From contig JBBQSA010000013.1 in the NCBI GenBank assembly GCA_038214295.1, positions 1 through 64,000 on the forward strand: DNA of 64,000 nt, written 5' to 3'. Source of the DNA: SHZI01 sp038214295 (GTDB taxonomy: Bacteria > Pseudomonadota > Gammaproteobacteria > Steroidobacterales > GCA-2729495). The notes below the pieces were generated by a model. That model was not told the origin of the DNA. It saw only the letters and a program-made list of their open reading frames with translations, and did no database searches. Below are positions 44,656-52,341 of this stretch, in pieces. The translations under genes and the position numbers were made by a program. Position 1 is the stretch's first letter. Every line of letters starts with the position of its first letter.

Positions 44656-47037
44656 ATGCGTCCGCGCGCCGTCAGTATCTTCATCTGGCTCGCCCTGCTT
44701 GCGGCAGGCGCATGGGTCGTAGCCCGGGCGCACTTCGTGGCGGACATGACCGCGTTCCTGCCAGCACGGCCGTCAGCCGCGCAGCAGGTTCTGGTGGACG
44801 AGCTGCGGGATGGCGTGGTGTCCCGGGTCATTCTTATGGCCATAGACGGTGGTGACGCCGAGACCCGCGCACAGCTGTCCCAGGACATGGCGGCTAGCCT
44901 GCATGGGAACCCCGCGTTTACAGTCGTCGGGAATGGCCGGGAGCCGGCAGTGGCCGGGCAGAAGTCATTTGTTTTCGAGCATCGCTACCTGCTAAGCAGA
45001 GCGGTGGGGCCTGGGCTCTTCACCGTCCCGGGGCTGCGCAACGCCATTGGGGAGACGTTGGACATCATGGCGAGCTCGGCGGGCCTTTTCCCCGGGGAGC
45101 TGCTGCTTTCGGATCCAACCGGTGAGACTGTCCAGATCGTCGACCAGCTGACGCCGGTCGCAGGCCCGCGCTACCGCGCCGGCGTCTGGTCAACCGCCGA
45201 CGGGACCGGGGCGCTGCTCATCGCGCAGACGCGCGCCTCCGGTTCCGACATGGACGGCCAGGAGCAGGCCATAAGCGTGATCCGGGCCGAGTTCGACAGG
45301 TTGCGCGGCGCCAGTCCGCCAGCCGCGGCCCTGGACCTGAAGGTGAGTGGCCCCGGTGTTTTTGCCGTCCGGTCGCGGGCGACCATCGAGCGGGAAGCGA
45401 TCCGCCTTTCCGTGCTGAGTTCGCTGCTGATCGCCGCGCTGCTCCTGCTCGCCTACAGGTCCCTGCGTAGCCTGCTACTGGGATTCCTGCCGGTCATTTC
45501 CGGGGCGCTGGCGGGTACCGCCGCGGTGGCGCTGGCCTTCGGCGTGGTGCACGGCGTGACCCTCGGGTTTGGTGTGATCCTGATCGCCGAGTCGGTGGAT
45601 TACTCCATTTACCTGCTGACACAGGCACGACGCAGTCGGGGGACGGAGGCGTGCGGTGAATGGGTCAGCACGGTATGGCCGACGGTCCGGCTTGGTCTGC
45701 TCACTTCCCTGTGCGGCTTTGCGTCGTTACTGCCGTCCAGGTTCCCCGGCCTCGCGCAACTCGGGCTCTACACGATGACGGGCCTGCTGGCCGCCGCGCT
45801 CGTGACTCGCTATGTGCTGCCGGACATGCTTCCCCGGCGCTGGACCGCTTACCCCGTTACAGCCCTGGGAGTTGTCGTCGGGCGGGGCATCAGCCACCTG
45901 CAGCGGTATCGCCAACTGCTCTGGATCCTGCCCTTCATTGCCGTCGGCACTCTATTCGCCCGTTGGGACGGGCTGTGGAACAACGACCTGGCCGCGCTGA
46001 GTCCCATATCTGCCGGCGAACAGCTGCTTGATGCCCGCCTGCGCGCCGACCTTGGCGCCTCTGGCATGGGTGACCTGATCGTGATCCGTGCGCCGGACGA
46101 CCAGGCAGCACTGCGCGCCGCCGAGAGTGTCGGGGCGAGGCTCGAGTCCCTGGTCCGCTCCAGCGAGATCGGCGGATTCGACAGCCCGGCCCGGTACCTG
46201 CCGAGCCTTGAATTGCAGCGCTGGCGACAGGCTGCGTTACCTTCGGCGGTGGTGCTGCGGAACCAGCTGCAGGCCGCCGTCGCTACCCTGCCGATCCAGG
46301 CGGACCGTCTGGAGCCGTTTGTCACCGCTGTGGAGCGTGCTCGAACAGCCCCGCTGGTGACCCGCGCGGATCTCGATGGCACCTTGCTGGCGGCCGGTGT
46401 TGATGCGCTTCTGATGCAGCGCGACCATCAAGCCGTCGCGCTGCTACCTCTCCGGCCCGCCGCCGGTGGCCCGAGTTCGGCGGTGATCGATGCGTCCCGG
46501 GTGACTGGCGCGTTGGGCGGCCTGCCGCCCGACGTTACGGCGATGGTCGTCAACATGAAGCACGAGTCCGACGCCATCTATGCTGGCTACCAGTCCCAGG
46601 TTATCGGTCTCTCGCTGCTCGGCTTTGGGGCCATAGTGCTGCTGCTGCTGGTCTCGCTCCGGTCGCTGGTGCGGGTCGCCAGGGTGGTGGCGCCGCTGAT
46701 GCTTGCAGTCCTTGTCGTCATGGCCTTCCTGGCCGCCAGCGAACGTGCCTTGACCATAATGCACCTGGTCGGGCTACTGCTGATCGTGGCCGTGGGATCA
46801 AATTACTCGCTGTTTTTCGAATGTCGCCTCACAAAGTCGGAGGCCGCTGACCAGACGACCATGCTTGCCTCGCTCGTTATCGCCAACCTCGCTGCGGTTC
46901 TCGGCTTCGGTGTACTGGCGTTTTCCCCGGCCCCAGTGCTCGCAGCGTTGGGTATGACCATTGCCCCCGGCGCCTTCATGGCGCTACTGTTCTCGGCCTT
47001 GATGGCGGCGCCGCAACGACCGGCACCCGGATCTTGA
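44656..47037 (+). CDS. MMPL/RND-family exporter
   Basis: This 793-residue protein has an N-terminal helix, a large periplasmic domain (about 30-245), a first membrane bundle with GFGVILIAESVDYSIYLLTQARR, a second periplasmic domain (about 430-635) and a second bundle ending LLFSALMA. It is about 12 helices in all. The ESVDYSIY segment holds the acidic proton-coupling residue. It should export the aryl polyene lipid, as MMPL proteins do in related clusters. The second bundle has VGSNYSLFFE, where Asn replaces the usual Asp. Confidence 0.9.
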   Translation: MRPRAVSIFIWLALLAAGAWVVARAHFVADMTAFLPARPSAAQQVLVDELRDGVVSRVILMAIDGGDAETRAQLSQDMAASLHGNPAFTVVGNGREPAVAGQKSFVFEHRYLLSRAVGPGLFTVPGLRNAIGETLDIMASSAGLFPGELLLSDPTGETVQIVDQLTPVAGPRYRAGVWSTADGTGALLIAQTRASGSDMDGQEQAISVIRAEFDRLRGASPPAAALDLKVSGPGVFAVRSRATIEREAIRLSVLSSLLIAALLLLAYRSLRSLLLGFLPVISGALAGTAAVALAFGVVHGVTLGFGVILIAESVDYSIYLLTQARRSRGTEACGEWVSTVWPTVRLGLLTSLCGFASLLPSRFPGLAQLGLYTMTGLLAAALVTRYVLPDMLPRRWTAYPVTALGVVVGRGISHLQRYRQLLWILPFIAVGTLFARWDGLWNNDLAALSPISAGEQLLDARLRADLGASGMGDLIVIRAPDDQAALRAAESVGARLESLVRSSEIGGFDSPARYLPSLELQRWRQAALPSAVVLRNQLQAAVATLPIQADRLEPFVTAVERARTAPLVTRADLDGTLLAAGVDALLMQRDHQAVALLPLRPAAGGPSSAVIDASRVTGALGGLPPDVTAMVVNMKHESDAIYAGYQSQVIGLSLLGFGAIVLLLLVSLRSLVRVARVVAPLMLAVLVVMAFLAASERALTIMHLVGLLLIVAVGSNYSLFFECRLTKSEAADQTTMLASLVIANLAAVLGFGVLAFSPAPVLAALGMTIAPGAFMALLFSALMAAPQRPAPGS

Positions 47038-47131
47038 ACCGTAAGAATGGCCTCCGCGCTGGCCTCGGCGGCCACGTTGCGGAAAGCGCTGAAGAGCAGT
47101 GACTATGCCGGTGCAATCTTAGGGATTCTCG

Positions 47132-47959
47132 ATGTCGCCATCCAGTCACGTCGGATCGGGGTCGGGCTGGCGCAGCCGGCCGCTGATACCCGCCTCGCTC
47201 GCGCTCCATGCTGCCGCCACAGGCCTTGTGGGTTGGAATCCCGCGCTCTGGCCGTGGGCGCTGGGTCTGGTGATCTCGAATCATGCGGTGCTGGCGGCGA
47301 CGGGGCTCTGGCCCCGGAGCGGCTGGCTGGGACCAAACTGGAGTCATCTGCCGACCTCCACCGTTACCCGTGGCGGCAGGGTGGCGATTACCCTCGATGA
47401 TGGGCCTGACCCCACCGTCACGCCGCTGGTCCTCGACGTCCTCGATGAGGCCGGTGTCCGGGCGACGTTCTTCTGCGTTGGCGAACGGGTCGCCGCGCAT
47501 CCCGCCCTCAGTCGCGAGATACTGGTGCGCGGACATTGCATCGAGAATCACAGCCAGCACCACCTGCACCATTTCTCCGTGCTCGGGCCCCGCCGCATGA
47601 AGTCGGAAGTCGCTCGGGCCCAGGACACGATTGTCGGCGTGACGGGCCAGCGGCCGAAGTTTTTTCGGGCGCCAGCCGGCCTGCGGAACCCCTTTCTGGA
47701 CGGCATCCTTTCGGAACTTGATCTGCGCCTCGCGAGCTGGACCCGCCGCGGCTTCGACACCGTCAACGGCCGCCCGGACCAGGTACTGGAGCGCTTGACC
47801 CGGCGCCTCGGTGACGGTGACATACTCCTGCTACATGACGGCAATGCCGCCCGTACGGATACAGGCCGGCCGGTCATCCTCGAAGTGCTTCCGCGGCTCC
47901 TGGAGACTGTGGAGTTCGCCAGGTTGCAGGCCATCACCCTCCGGGAAGCCCTGAAGTGA
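47132..47959 (+). CDS. NodB-type polysaccharide deacetylase in the polyene cluster
   Basis: This 275-residue protein has N-terminal hydrophobic stretches (about 20-60) and a NodB domain with VAITLDDGPDPTVTP (D89, D90), metal ligands H140 and H144 (NHSQHHLHH), FRAPAGLRN and LLLHDGNA. Carbohydrate esterase 4 enzymes deacetylate N-acetylated sugars. It begins 94 bases after the exporter, and its stop overlaps the ketosynthase GTG, so it is part of the operon. An N-acetylhexosamine-containing anchor is one possible substrate. Confidence 0.83.
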   Translation: MSPSSHVGSGSGWRSRPLIPASLALHAAATGLVGWNPALWPWALGLVISNHAVLAATGLWPRSGWLGPNWSHLPTSTVTRGGRVAITLDDGPDPTVTPLVLDVLDEAGVRATFFCVGERVAAHPALSREILVRGHCIENHSQHHLHHFSVLGPRRMKSEVARAQDTIVGVTGQRPKFFRAPAGLRNPFLDGILSELDLRLASWTRRGFDTVNGRPDQVLERLTRRLGDGDILLLHDGNAARTDTGRPVILEVLPRLLETVEFARLQAITLREALK

Positions 47960-49149
47960 CCCCGCTCGTAATGACCCGATTTACGGCGACGACCTGCCTT
48001 GGCCAGGGTCTCGAGGAACTGACCGGTGCGTTGCGGGAGGGACGGAGTGGTCTCGGCCGATGCGGCTTTGAAGACGTGAATCTCGACACGTGGATCGGCC
48101 TGGTCCCGGGCGTCGACAGCACGCCATTGCCCCGAGCCTACCAATGCTTCGACTGCCGCAATAACCGGCTCGCTTTCCTCGGGCTCCACCAGGACGGATT
48201 CCTCGACGCTGTTGCCGCCTGCGTTGGCCGCGTCGGGCCACGCAGGGTCGGCTTGTTCATCGGCACCAGCACTTCAGGCATTCTCGAAACCGAGCTGGCC
48301 TACCGACAGCGTGACGTCACGACGGGGGCCCTGCCGGCCACGTTCCACTATGCTGGCACCCACAACGCCTTTTCCGTCGCGGACTTCACCCGTCAGTTGC
48401 TGGGGCTGCAAGGTCCCGCAGCGGTTGTATCGACGGCCTGCTCGTCGAGTGCGAAGGCTTTCGGATGCGCCCAGAGGATGATGGCGCTGGGCCTCATTGA
48501 CGCTGCAGTGGTGGGCGGTGTTGACTCTCTGTGCCTGACGACGCTCTACGGATTTCACTCCCTGCAGCTGACGTCAGCGCATCCGTGTCGTCCCTTCGAT
48601 ATTGACCGGGATGGAATCTCCATCGGTGAGGCCGCGGCCTTTGCGTTGCTGGAGCGGCCTTCCGACCGCGACGACCCGGACACGATCGCGCTGCTTGGTG
48701 TCGGCGAGTCCAGTGATGGCTACCACCTGTCATCTCCGCATCCGGATGGGCTCGGTGCCCGGCTTGCCATGCAGGCCGCCCTGGCGGCGGCAGGTACGGC
48801 GGCGGCGGAGGTGGGCTACATCAATCTCCACGGTACTGGCACCCGGAGCAACGACAGTGCGGAGAGTCGTGCGGTGGAGGGTATCTTTGGCAACTCAGTG
48901 CCGTGCAGCTCCACGAAGGGCGCCACGGGCCACACGCTCGGTGCCGCTGGCGCCGTGGAGGCGATCATTGGCGCCATCGCCCTGCGGCACGACCTGATTC
49001 CGGGCGGGGTCAATACCACCCGCGTTGATCCGGCGTTGCACCTCGACTACGTTGTCTCCAGCGAGGCGCGGCCGCTCGCCTGCGTGTTGAGCAATTCGTT
49101 CGGATTTGGCGGAACGAATTGCAGTCTGGTCCTCGGCAAGCTCCAATGA
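47956..49149 (+). CDS. Beta-ketoacyl-ACP synthase (ApeO/FabF-like)
   Basis: This 397-residue condensing enzyme has the full triad: C162 in STACSSSAKAFG, H292 in LHGTGTRSND, and K321 with H326 in STKGATGHTLGAAG, plus the C-terminal NSFGFGGTNCSLVLG. It extends the aryl starter with malonyl-ACP. The partly homologous next gene is the expected KS-like partner. GTG 47956 overlaps the deacetylase stop. Confidence 0.92.
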   Translation: MTPLVMTRFTATTCLGQGLEELTGALREGRSGLGRCGFEDVNLDTWIGLVPGVDSTPLPRAYQCFDCRNNRLAFLGLHQDGFLDAVAACVGRVGPRRVGLFIGTSTSGILETELAYRQRDVTTGALPATFHYAGTHNAFSVADFTRQLLGLQGPAAVVSTACSSSAKAFGCAQRMMALGLIDAAVVGGVDSLCLTTLYGFHSLQLTSAHPCRPFDIDRDGISIGEAAAFALLERPSDRDDPDTIALLGVGESSDGYHLSSPHPDGLGARLAMQAALAAAGTAAAEVGYINLHGTGTRSNDSAESRAVEGIFGNSVPCSSTKGATGHTLGAAGAVEAIIGAIALRHDLIPGGVNTTRVDPALHLDYVVSSEARPLACVLSNSFGFGGTNCSLVLGKLQ

Positions 49150-49162
49150 ACCCGGATAGCCC

Positions 49163-49957
49163 ATGAACGACCTCGTAGCCTACGTCAGCGGGATCGGCGT
49201 CCGGGGCCCGGGTCTGTGCGGCTGGCTGGAGACCCATGCTGTGCTGTCGGGTGCGCAAAGTTGGGTCTGGACTGAAACCGTACTGCCGGTTCCGGAGACC
49301 CTTCCTCCCACGGAGCGGCGCCGCACCGGCCGCGTGGTCCGGCTCGCCTTCGCGGCCGGACTCGAGGCAACCCGGCAGGCAAATGCGGATCCGGGGGGGG
49401 TGCCCCTGGTTTTTTCATCCTCCAGTGGCGACGGGGACAATTGCCACGAGATTTGCCAGACCCTTGCCACTGCCAATCGGGAGCTGTCACCGACGAGGTT
49501 CCACAACTCGGTCCACAATGCGCCGGCGGGCTACTGGAGCATTGCCACGGGCTCGCAGGTGGCTTCGACCACGATCTGCGCCTACGACGCGAGCTTTGCC
49601 GCGGGCCTGCTTGAGGCGGTGGTCCAGGTGGCGACGCAGGGCGCCGCAACGGCCCTCATTGCCTACGATATTGATTACCCGCCGCCGCTACGGGCGGCGC
49701 GTGCCATCACTGCGCCGTTCGCCATCGCACTGGTCCTCGAGCCCGAACCCGGCCGCAATGCCCTCGCGCGTCTGAAGGTTCGCCTGGATGCGGGTGACCC
49801 GGATCGCGTGGCCCACTCTGATCTGCACGGGATGCTCTCATCAATACCTGCCGCCCAGGGGCTGGTCCTCCTGGAGGCGATTGCGGCACGGAAGCCCACG
49901 ACCGTTAATGTCAGGTATCTCCAGCCACAGACGCTGCGCATCGAGGTGAGCTCGTGA
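49163..49957 (+). CDS. Ketosynthase-like chain-length-factor partner (ApeC-like)
   Basis: This 264-residue protein matches the short N-terminal ketoacyl-synthase family (PF13723-type) with FHNSVHNAPAGYWSIATGS and STTICAYDASFAAGLLEAV. It lacks the HGTGT and KGATGH catalytic histidines, so it cannot condense alone. In the E. coli aryl-polyene pathway such a protein (ApeC) forms a heterodimer with ApeO. ATG 49163 is 13 bases after the KS gene; the stop overlaps the next GTG. Confidence 0.86.
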   Translation: MNDLVAYVSGIGVRGPGLCGWLETHAVLSGAQSWVWTETVLPVPETLPPTERRRTGRVVRLAFAAGLEATRQANADPGGVPLVFSSSSGDGDNCHEICQTLATANRELSPTRFHNSVHNAPAGYWSIATGSQVASTTICAYDASFAAGLLEAVVQVATQGAATALIAYDIDYPPPLRAARAITAPFAIALVLEPEPGRNALARLKVRLDAGDPDRVAHSDLHGMLSSIPAAQGLVLLEAIAARKPTTVNVRYLQPQTLRIEVSS

Positions 49958-50421
49958 GGCTGGATCACGACTGGATTGCGGCCCGCATTCCTCATCAATA
50001 CGGCATGTGCCTGCTGGATGAAGTGGTCGCGTGGACGCCTGTCGGCATCCGGTGCCGCAGCGAGTCGCACCGCGCGCCGGACAATCCGCTGCGGGCCCAC
50101 GGCTACCTGGGCGCTGCCTGCGGCATCGAGTACGCAGCCCAGGCCATGGCCGTGCATCAGGCTCTCCTCCAGGCGGATGCCATGTTGATGTCCCGTTCCG
50201 GGCTTCTAGCCAGTGTTCGTGGGGTGACGCTGGCGGTGGCGAGGCTCGACGACGTGGCGGCGAGCATTTTCGCCAGCGCCACCTATGTTCACGGTGATGA
50301 CGCGATGGTCCTGTATGACTTTTCCGTGTCCGATGCGACACGCGTTCTGCTCGCCGGGCGGGCGTCAATCGCTTTCGGTCCGGGGTCAACCGGCCCACGG
50401 CCTGGACGGGCTTTATCATGA
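49954..50421 (+). CDS. ApeP-like 3-hydroxyacyl-ACP dehydratase
   Basis: This 155-residue hotdog protein has RIPHQYGMCLLDEVVAWTP and RAPDNPLRAHGYLGAACGIEYAAQAMAVHQAL. It belongs to the ApeP group, the second dehydratase of aryl-polyene clusters. GTG 49954 overlaps the previous stop, and its own stop overlaps the FabG ATG. The C-terminus (GPGSTGPRPGRALS) is low complexity. Confidence 0.83.
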   Translation: MRLDHDWIAARIPHQYGMCLLDEVVAWTPVGIRCRSESHRAPDNPLRAHGYLGAACGIEYAAQAMAVHQALLQADAMLMSRSGLLASVRGVTLAVARLDDVAASIFASATYVHGDDAMVLYDFSVSDATRVLLAGRASIAFGPGSTGPRPGRALS

Positions 50422-51149
50422 CGGACAAGCGCAGGCGCGCGCTCGTGACGGGTGCCAGTGGCGAAATCGGCGGGGCGATCTGCCGGCGCCTGGCCGGCGC
50501 CGGGTGCTATGTCTACGTTCATGCCCACCAGAATCGTGTGGCCGCCGAATTGCTCGTGGAGGAACTCAATGCCACAGCCCCCTGCAGCCAGGCGCTGGTA
50601 TTCGACGTGACCGACGCTACTGCCACCCGCCACTGCCTTGAGAAGTTGGTGGCGGACGTCCCGATCCAGATCCTGGTTAACAACGCGGGCGTGCATGATG
50701 ACGCGGCGTTTCCCGGCATGACCGAGGCGCAGTGGCACCGCGTCGTCAATGTCTCTGTAGATGGTTTTTTCAATGTCACGCATCCGCTTACCATGCCCAT
50801 GATTCGCAGCCGGTGGGGGCGAATCGTCAATGTTTCGTCCATCACGGCCCTCATCGGGAACCGCGGCCAGGTCAATTATGCTGCCGCCAAGGGAGCGCTC
50901 AACGCCGCCACCCGGTCCCTCGCGCTTGAGCTGGCGAGTCGCGGCATAACGGTGAATGCGGTGGCGCCGGGGATCATTACCGGGCGGATGACCGGGCAGA
51001 GTTTTGATGCGGAGGCGGTGTCCCGACTGGTTCCCATGAAGCGGGCCGGGTTACCGGAGGAGGTAGCCGGCCTGGTCGGGTATCTGGCGTCAGACGATGC
51101 CGCTTACATCACGGGTCAAGTCATTTCGATCAGTGGTGGCCTGAACTGA
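50418..51149 (+). CDS. 3-oxoacyl-ACP reductase (FabG/ApeQ-like)
   Basis: This 243-residue SDR enzyme has the NAD(P)H motif VTGASGEIGGAI, NNAG (88-91), the catalytic Ser at about 140-141 in NVSSITAL, and the Y154/K158 pair in YAAAK. EVAGLVGYLASDDAAYITGQV is also typical. It reduces the 3-ketoacyl-ACP made by the ketosynthase. It completes the KS, reductase and dehydratase set; no enoyl reductase is encoded, which is why the chain stays polyenic. Confidence 0.93.
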   Translation: MTDKRRRALVTGASGEIGGAICRRLAGAGCYVYVHAHQNRVAAELLVEELNATAPCSQALVFDVTDATATRHCLEKLVADVPIQILVNNAGVHDDAAFPGMTEAQWHRVVNVSVDGFFNVTHPLTMPMIRSRWGRIVNVSSITALIGNRGQVNYAAAKGALNAATRSLALELASRGITVNAVAPGIITGRMTGQSFDAEAVSRLVPMKRAGLPEEVAGLVGYLASDDAAYITGQVISISGGLN

Positions 51150-51157
51150 GCCGCCAC

Positions 51158-51844
51158 GTGGAACTGCCCCTGCTGCCGGACCTGCCCAGCCCGTGGCGCG
51201 CGGGACTGACGCTGCGCTTGCGGCGCCACCTGGTGCTGAAGGTGCTCGGCGTCAGCGCCTTCATGTGGGTGTTCTTCGTCGGCTACTTCTACACGCTGAA
51301 TTACCCGGCATTTCCGGTGTTTCAGATGCCGATCACGTCGCTGGACCGGCTGATCCCGTTCCAGCCGCAGGCGCTGGTGGCGTATTTCTCGCTGTGGCTG
51401 TACGTGGGAATCGCGCCGGGCATGATGCTGACGCTGCGCGAGGGCCTGGTCTACGCGCTCTGGACCGCAGCGCTGTGCGTAGCGGGTTTGACCTGTTTCT
51501 ACTTCTGGCCGACCGCCGTGCCACCGTCGGGCATTGACCTGTCGGGTCACGCCGGGTTCGCCATGCTGAAGGGCGTGGATGCGGCTGGCAACGCCTGCCC
51601 GTCGCTGCATATCGCCACGGCGATGTTTTCGGCGATCTGGATTGACCGCCTGTTGCAGCACATACGCACGCCGACAGCTCTGCGTGTGCTAAACGGGCTC
51701 TGGTTCGTGGCCATCGCTTACTCGACGCTGGCGATCAAGCAGCACGTGGTGCTGGACGTTCTGGCCGGCGCGACTCTCGGCAGCGCGTTTGCCGCCCTTT
51801 CACTGCGCCGCTGGAGATGGGTCGACGCGTCGCCCTCGCGTTGA
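51158..51844 (+). CDS. PAP2-family membrane phosphatase at the end of the cluster
   Basis: This 228-residue protein has five to six membrane helices and the PAP2 motifs CPSLHIATAMFS and STLAIKQHVVLDVLAG (catalytic His and Asp). PAP2 enzymes dephosphorylate lipid phosphates. GTG 51158 lies 8 bases after fabG, so it is probably the last gene of the polyene operon. It might remove phosphate from a phosphatidic-acid-like or polyprenyl-linked intermediate. Confidence 0.83.
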   Translation: MELPLLPDLPSPWRAGLTLRLRRHLVLKVLGVSAFMWVFFVGYFYTLNYPAFPVFQMPITSLDRLIPFQPQALVAYFSLWLYVGIAPGMMLTLREGLVYALWTAALCVAGLTCFYFWPTAVPPSGIDLSGHAGFAMLKGVDAAGNACPSLHIATAMFSAIWIDRLLQHIRTPTALRVLNGLWFVAIAYSTLAIKQHVVLDVLAGATLGSAFAALSLRRWRWVDASPSR

Positions 51845-52159
51845 TGCGAAAAGAATCAACGTTGTTCGCACGCATCTTTCATTGGAGAAGGATGCGCGAT
51901 GAGTAGCGCCGATTGGCGACACGAAGCCGGTACGGATGAATATTGAGGAGGCACAGCCGGCGGCGTCCTGGATGCGAGATCAATGTCAAGTCGGTTCCGT
52001 GATGATAGAGCGATAATACTTGCTTGAACCGATTGGCTTCCCCGTTCCCGGGCGTAGGCAATCTCAGGCCAAAGGCCTGTAGCTGAGCGGTATCGGGCCA
52101 TTGGGCTGGGTCTATTGGCCCCGGAATACATCCACCACCACGCCTTCCCACGCTCGAAC
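51845..52159. other. Gene-free interval between the polyene cluster and ffs
   Basis: No ORF with plausible similarity or codon pattern lies in these 315 bases, which look visibly less GC-rich than the flanks. Two imperfect inverted elements are seen: GATGCG/CGCATC arms around 51843-51877 followed by TTTCATT, which may act as a weak terminator, and AGGCC/GGCCT at about 52067-52079. No copy of the tRNA-Ser 3' end was found. Confidence 0.5.
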
Positions 52160-52188
52160 TTGCCCAAACAGGGGCCACCGCATACCCT
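52160..52188 (+). promoter_or_regulatory. Promoter of the 4.5S RNA gene
   Basis: -35 TTGCCC (52160-52165) and -10 TACCCT (52183-52188) are separated by 17 bases. The -10 ends 6 bases before the predicted 5' end of ffs, which fits a stable-RNA promoter. Confidence 0.5.
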
Positions 52189-52194
52189 GTCAAC

Positions 52195-52302
52195 GGGTCC
52201 GCGCTGGTCCCCCCGCGGTGGCTAGCCGTGAACCCCGTCAGGTCCGGAAGGAAGCAGCGGTAGCGGTAATGCCGGGCGCCGGGGTGCGGCTGGCGCGGGC
52301 TC
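52195..52302 (+). ncRNA. ffs: 4.5S signal recognition particle RNA
   Basis: The conserved SRP helix-8 sequence GTCAGGTCCGGAAGGAAGC (52237-52255) is present, with the GGAA tetraloop and the asymmetric loop bound by Ffh. The ends pair over 13 positions: GGGTCCGCGCTGG from 52195 with the 3' strand ending GCGCGGGCTC at 52302. About 108 nucleotides, the small bacterial form. dnaX follows, as in many gammaproteobacteria. Confidence 0.93.
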
Positions 52303-52341
52303 ACTGTTCCTGTTCCGGTAAGCCCGCAGCGCCATATCCAT

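Noticed and set aside
47047..47400. 117-codon frame starting between the exporter and the deacetylase
   Set aside because: It runs out of frame through the NodB gene, and its composition after about 40 codons is that of a shadow. The first codons have no good ribosome-binding site.
51845..52200. Attachment-site duplicate of the tRNA-Ser 3' end
   Set aside because: No stretch resembling the T-arm or acceptor end of the tRNA is present in this interval, and no integrase gene is in the window.
36537..52302. Tryptophan-type halogenase for brominated xanthomonadin
   Set aside because: No GxGxxG FAD enzyme with a WxWxIP motif is encoded in the cluster, so bromination is not supported here.
51856..52304. 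Minus-strand short ORFs before ffs
   Set aside because: They overlap the SRP RNA and its promoter, lack similarity and have no ribosome-binding site.
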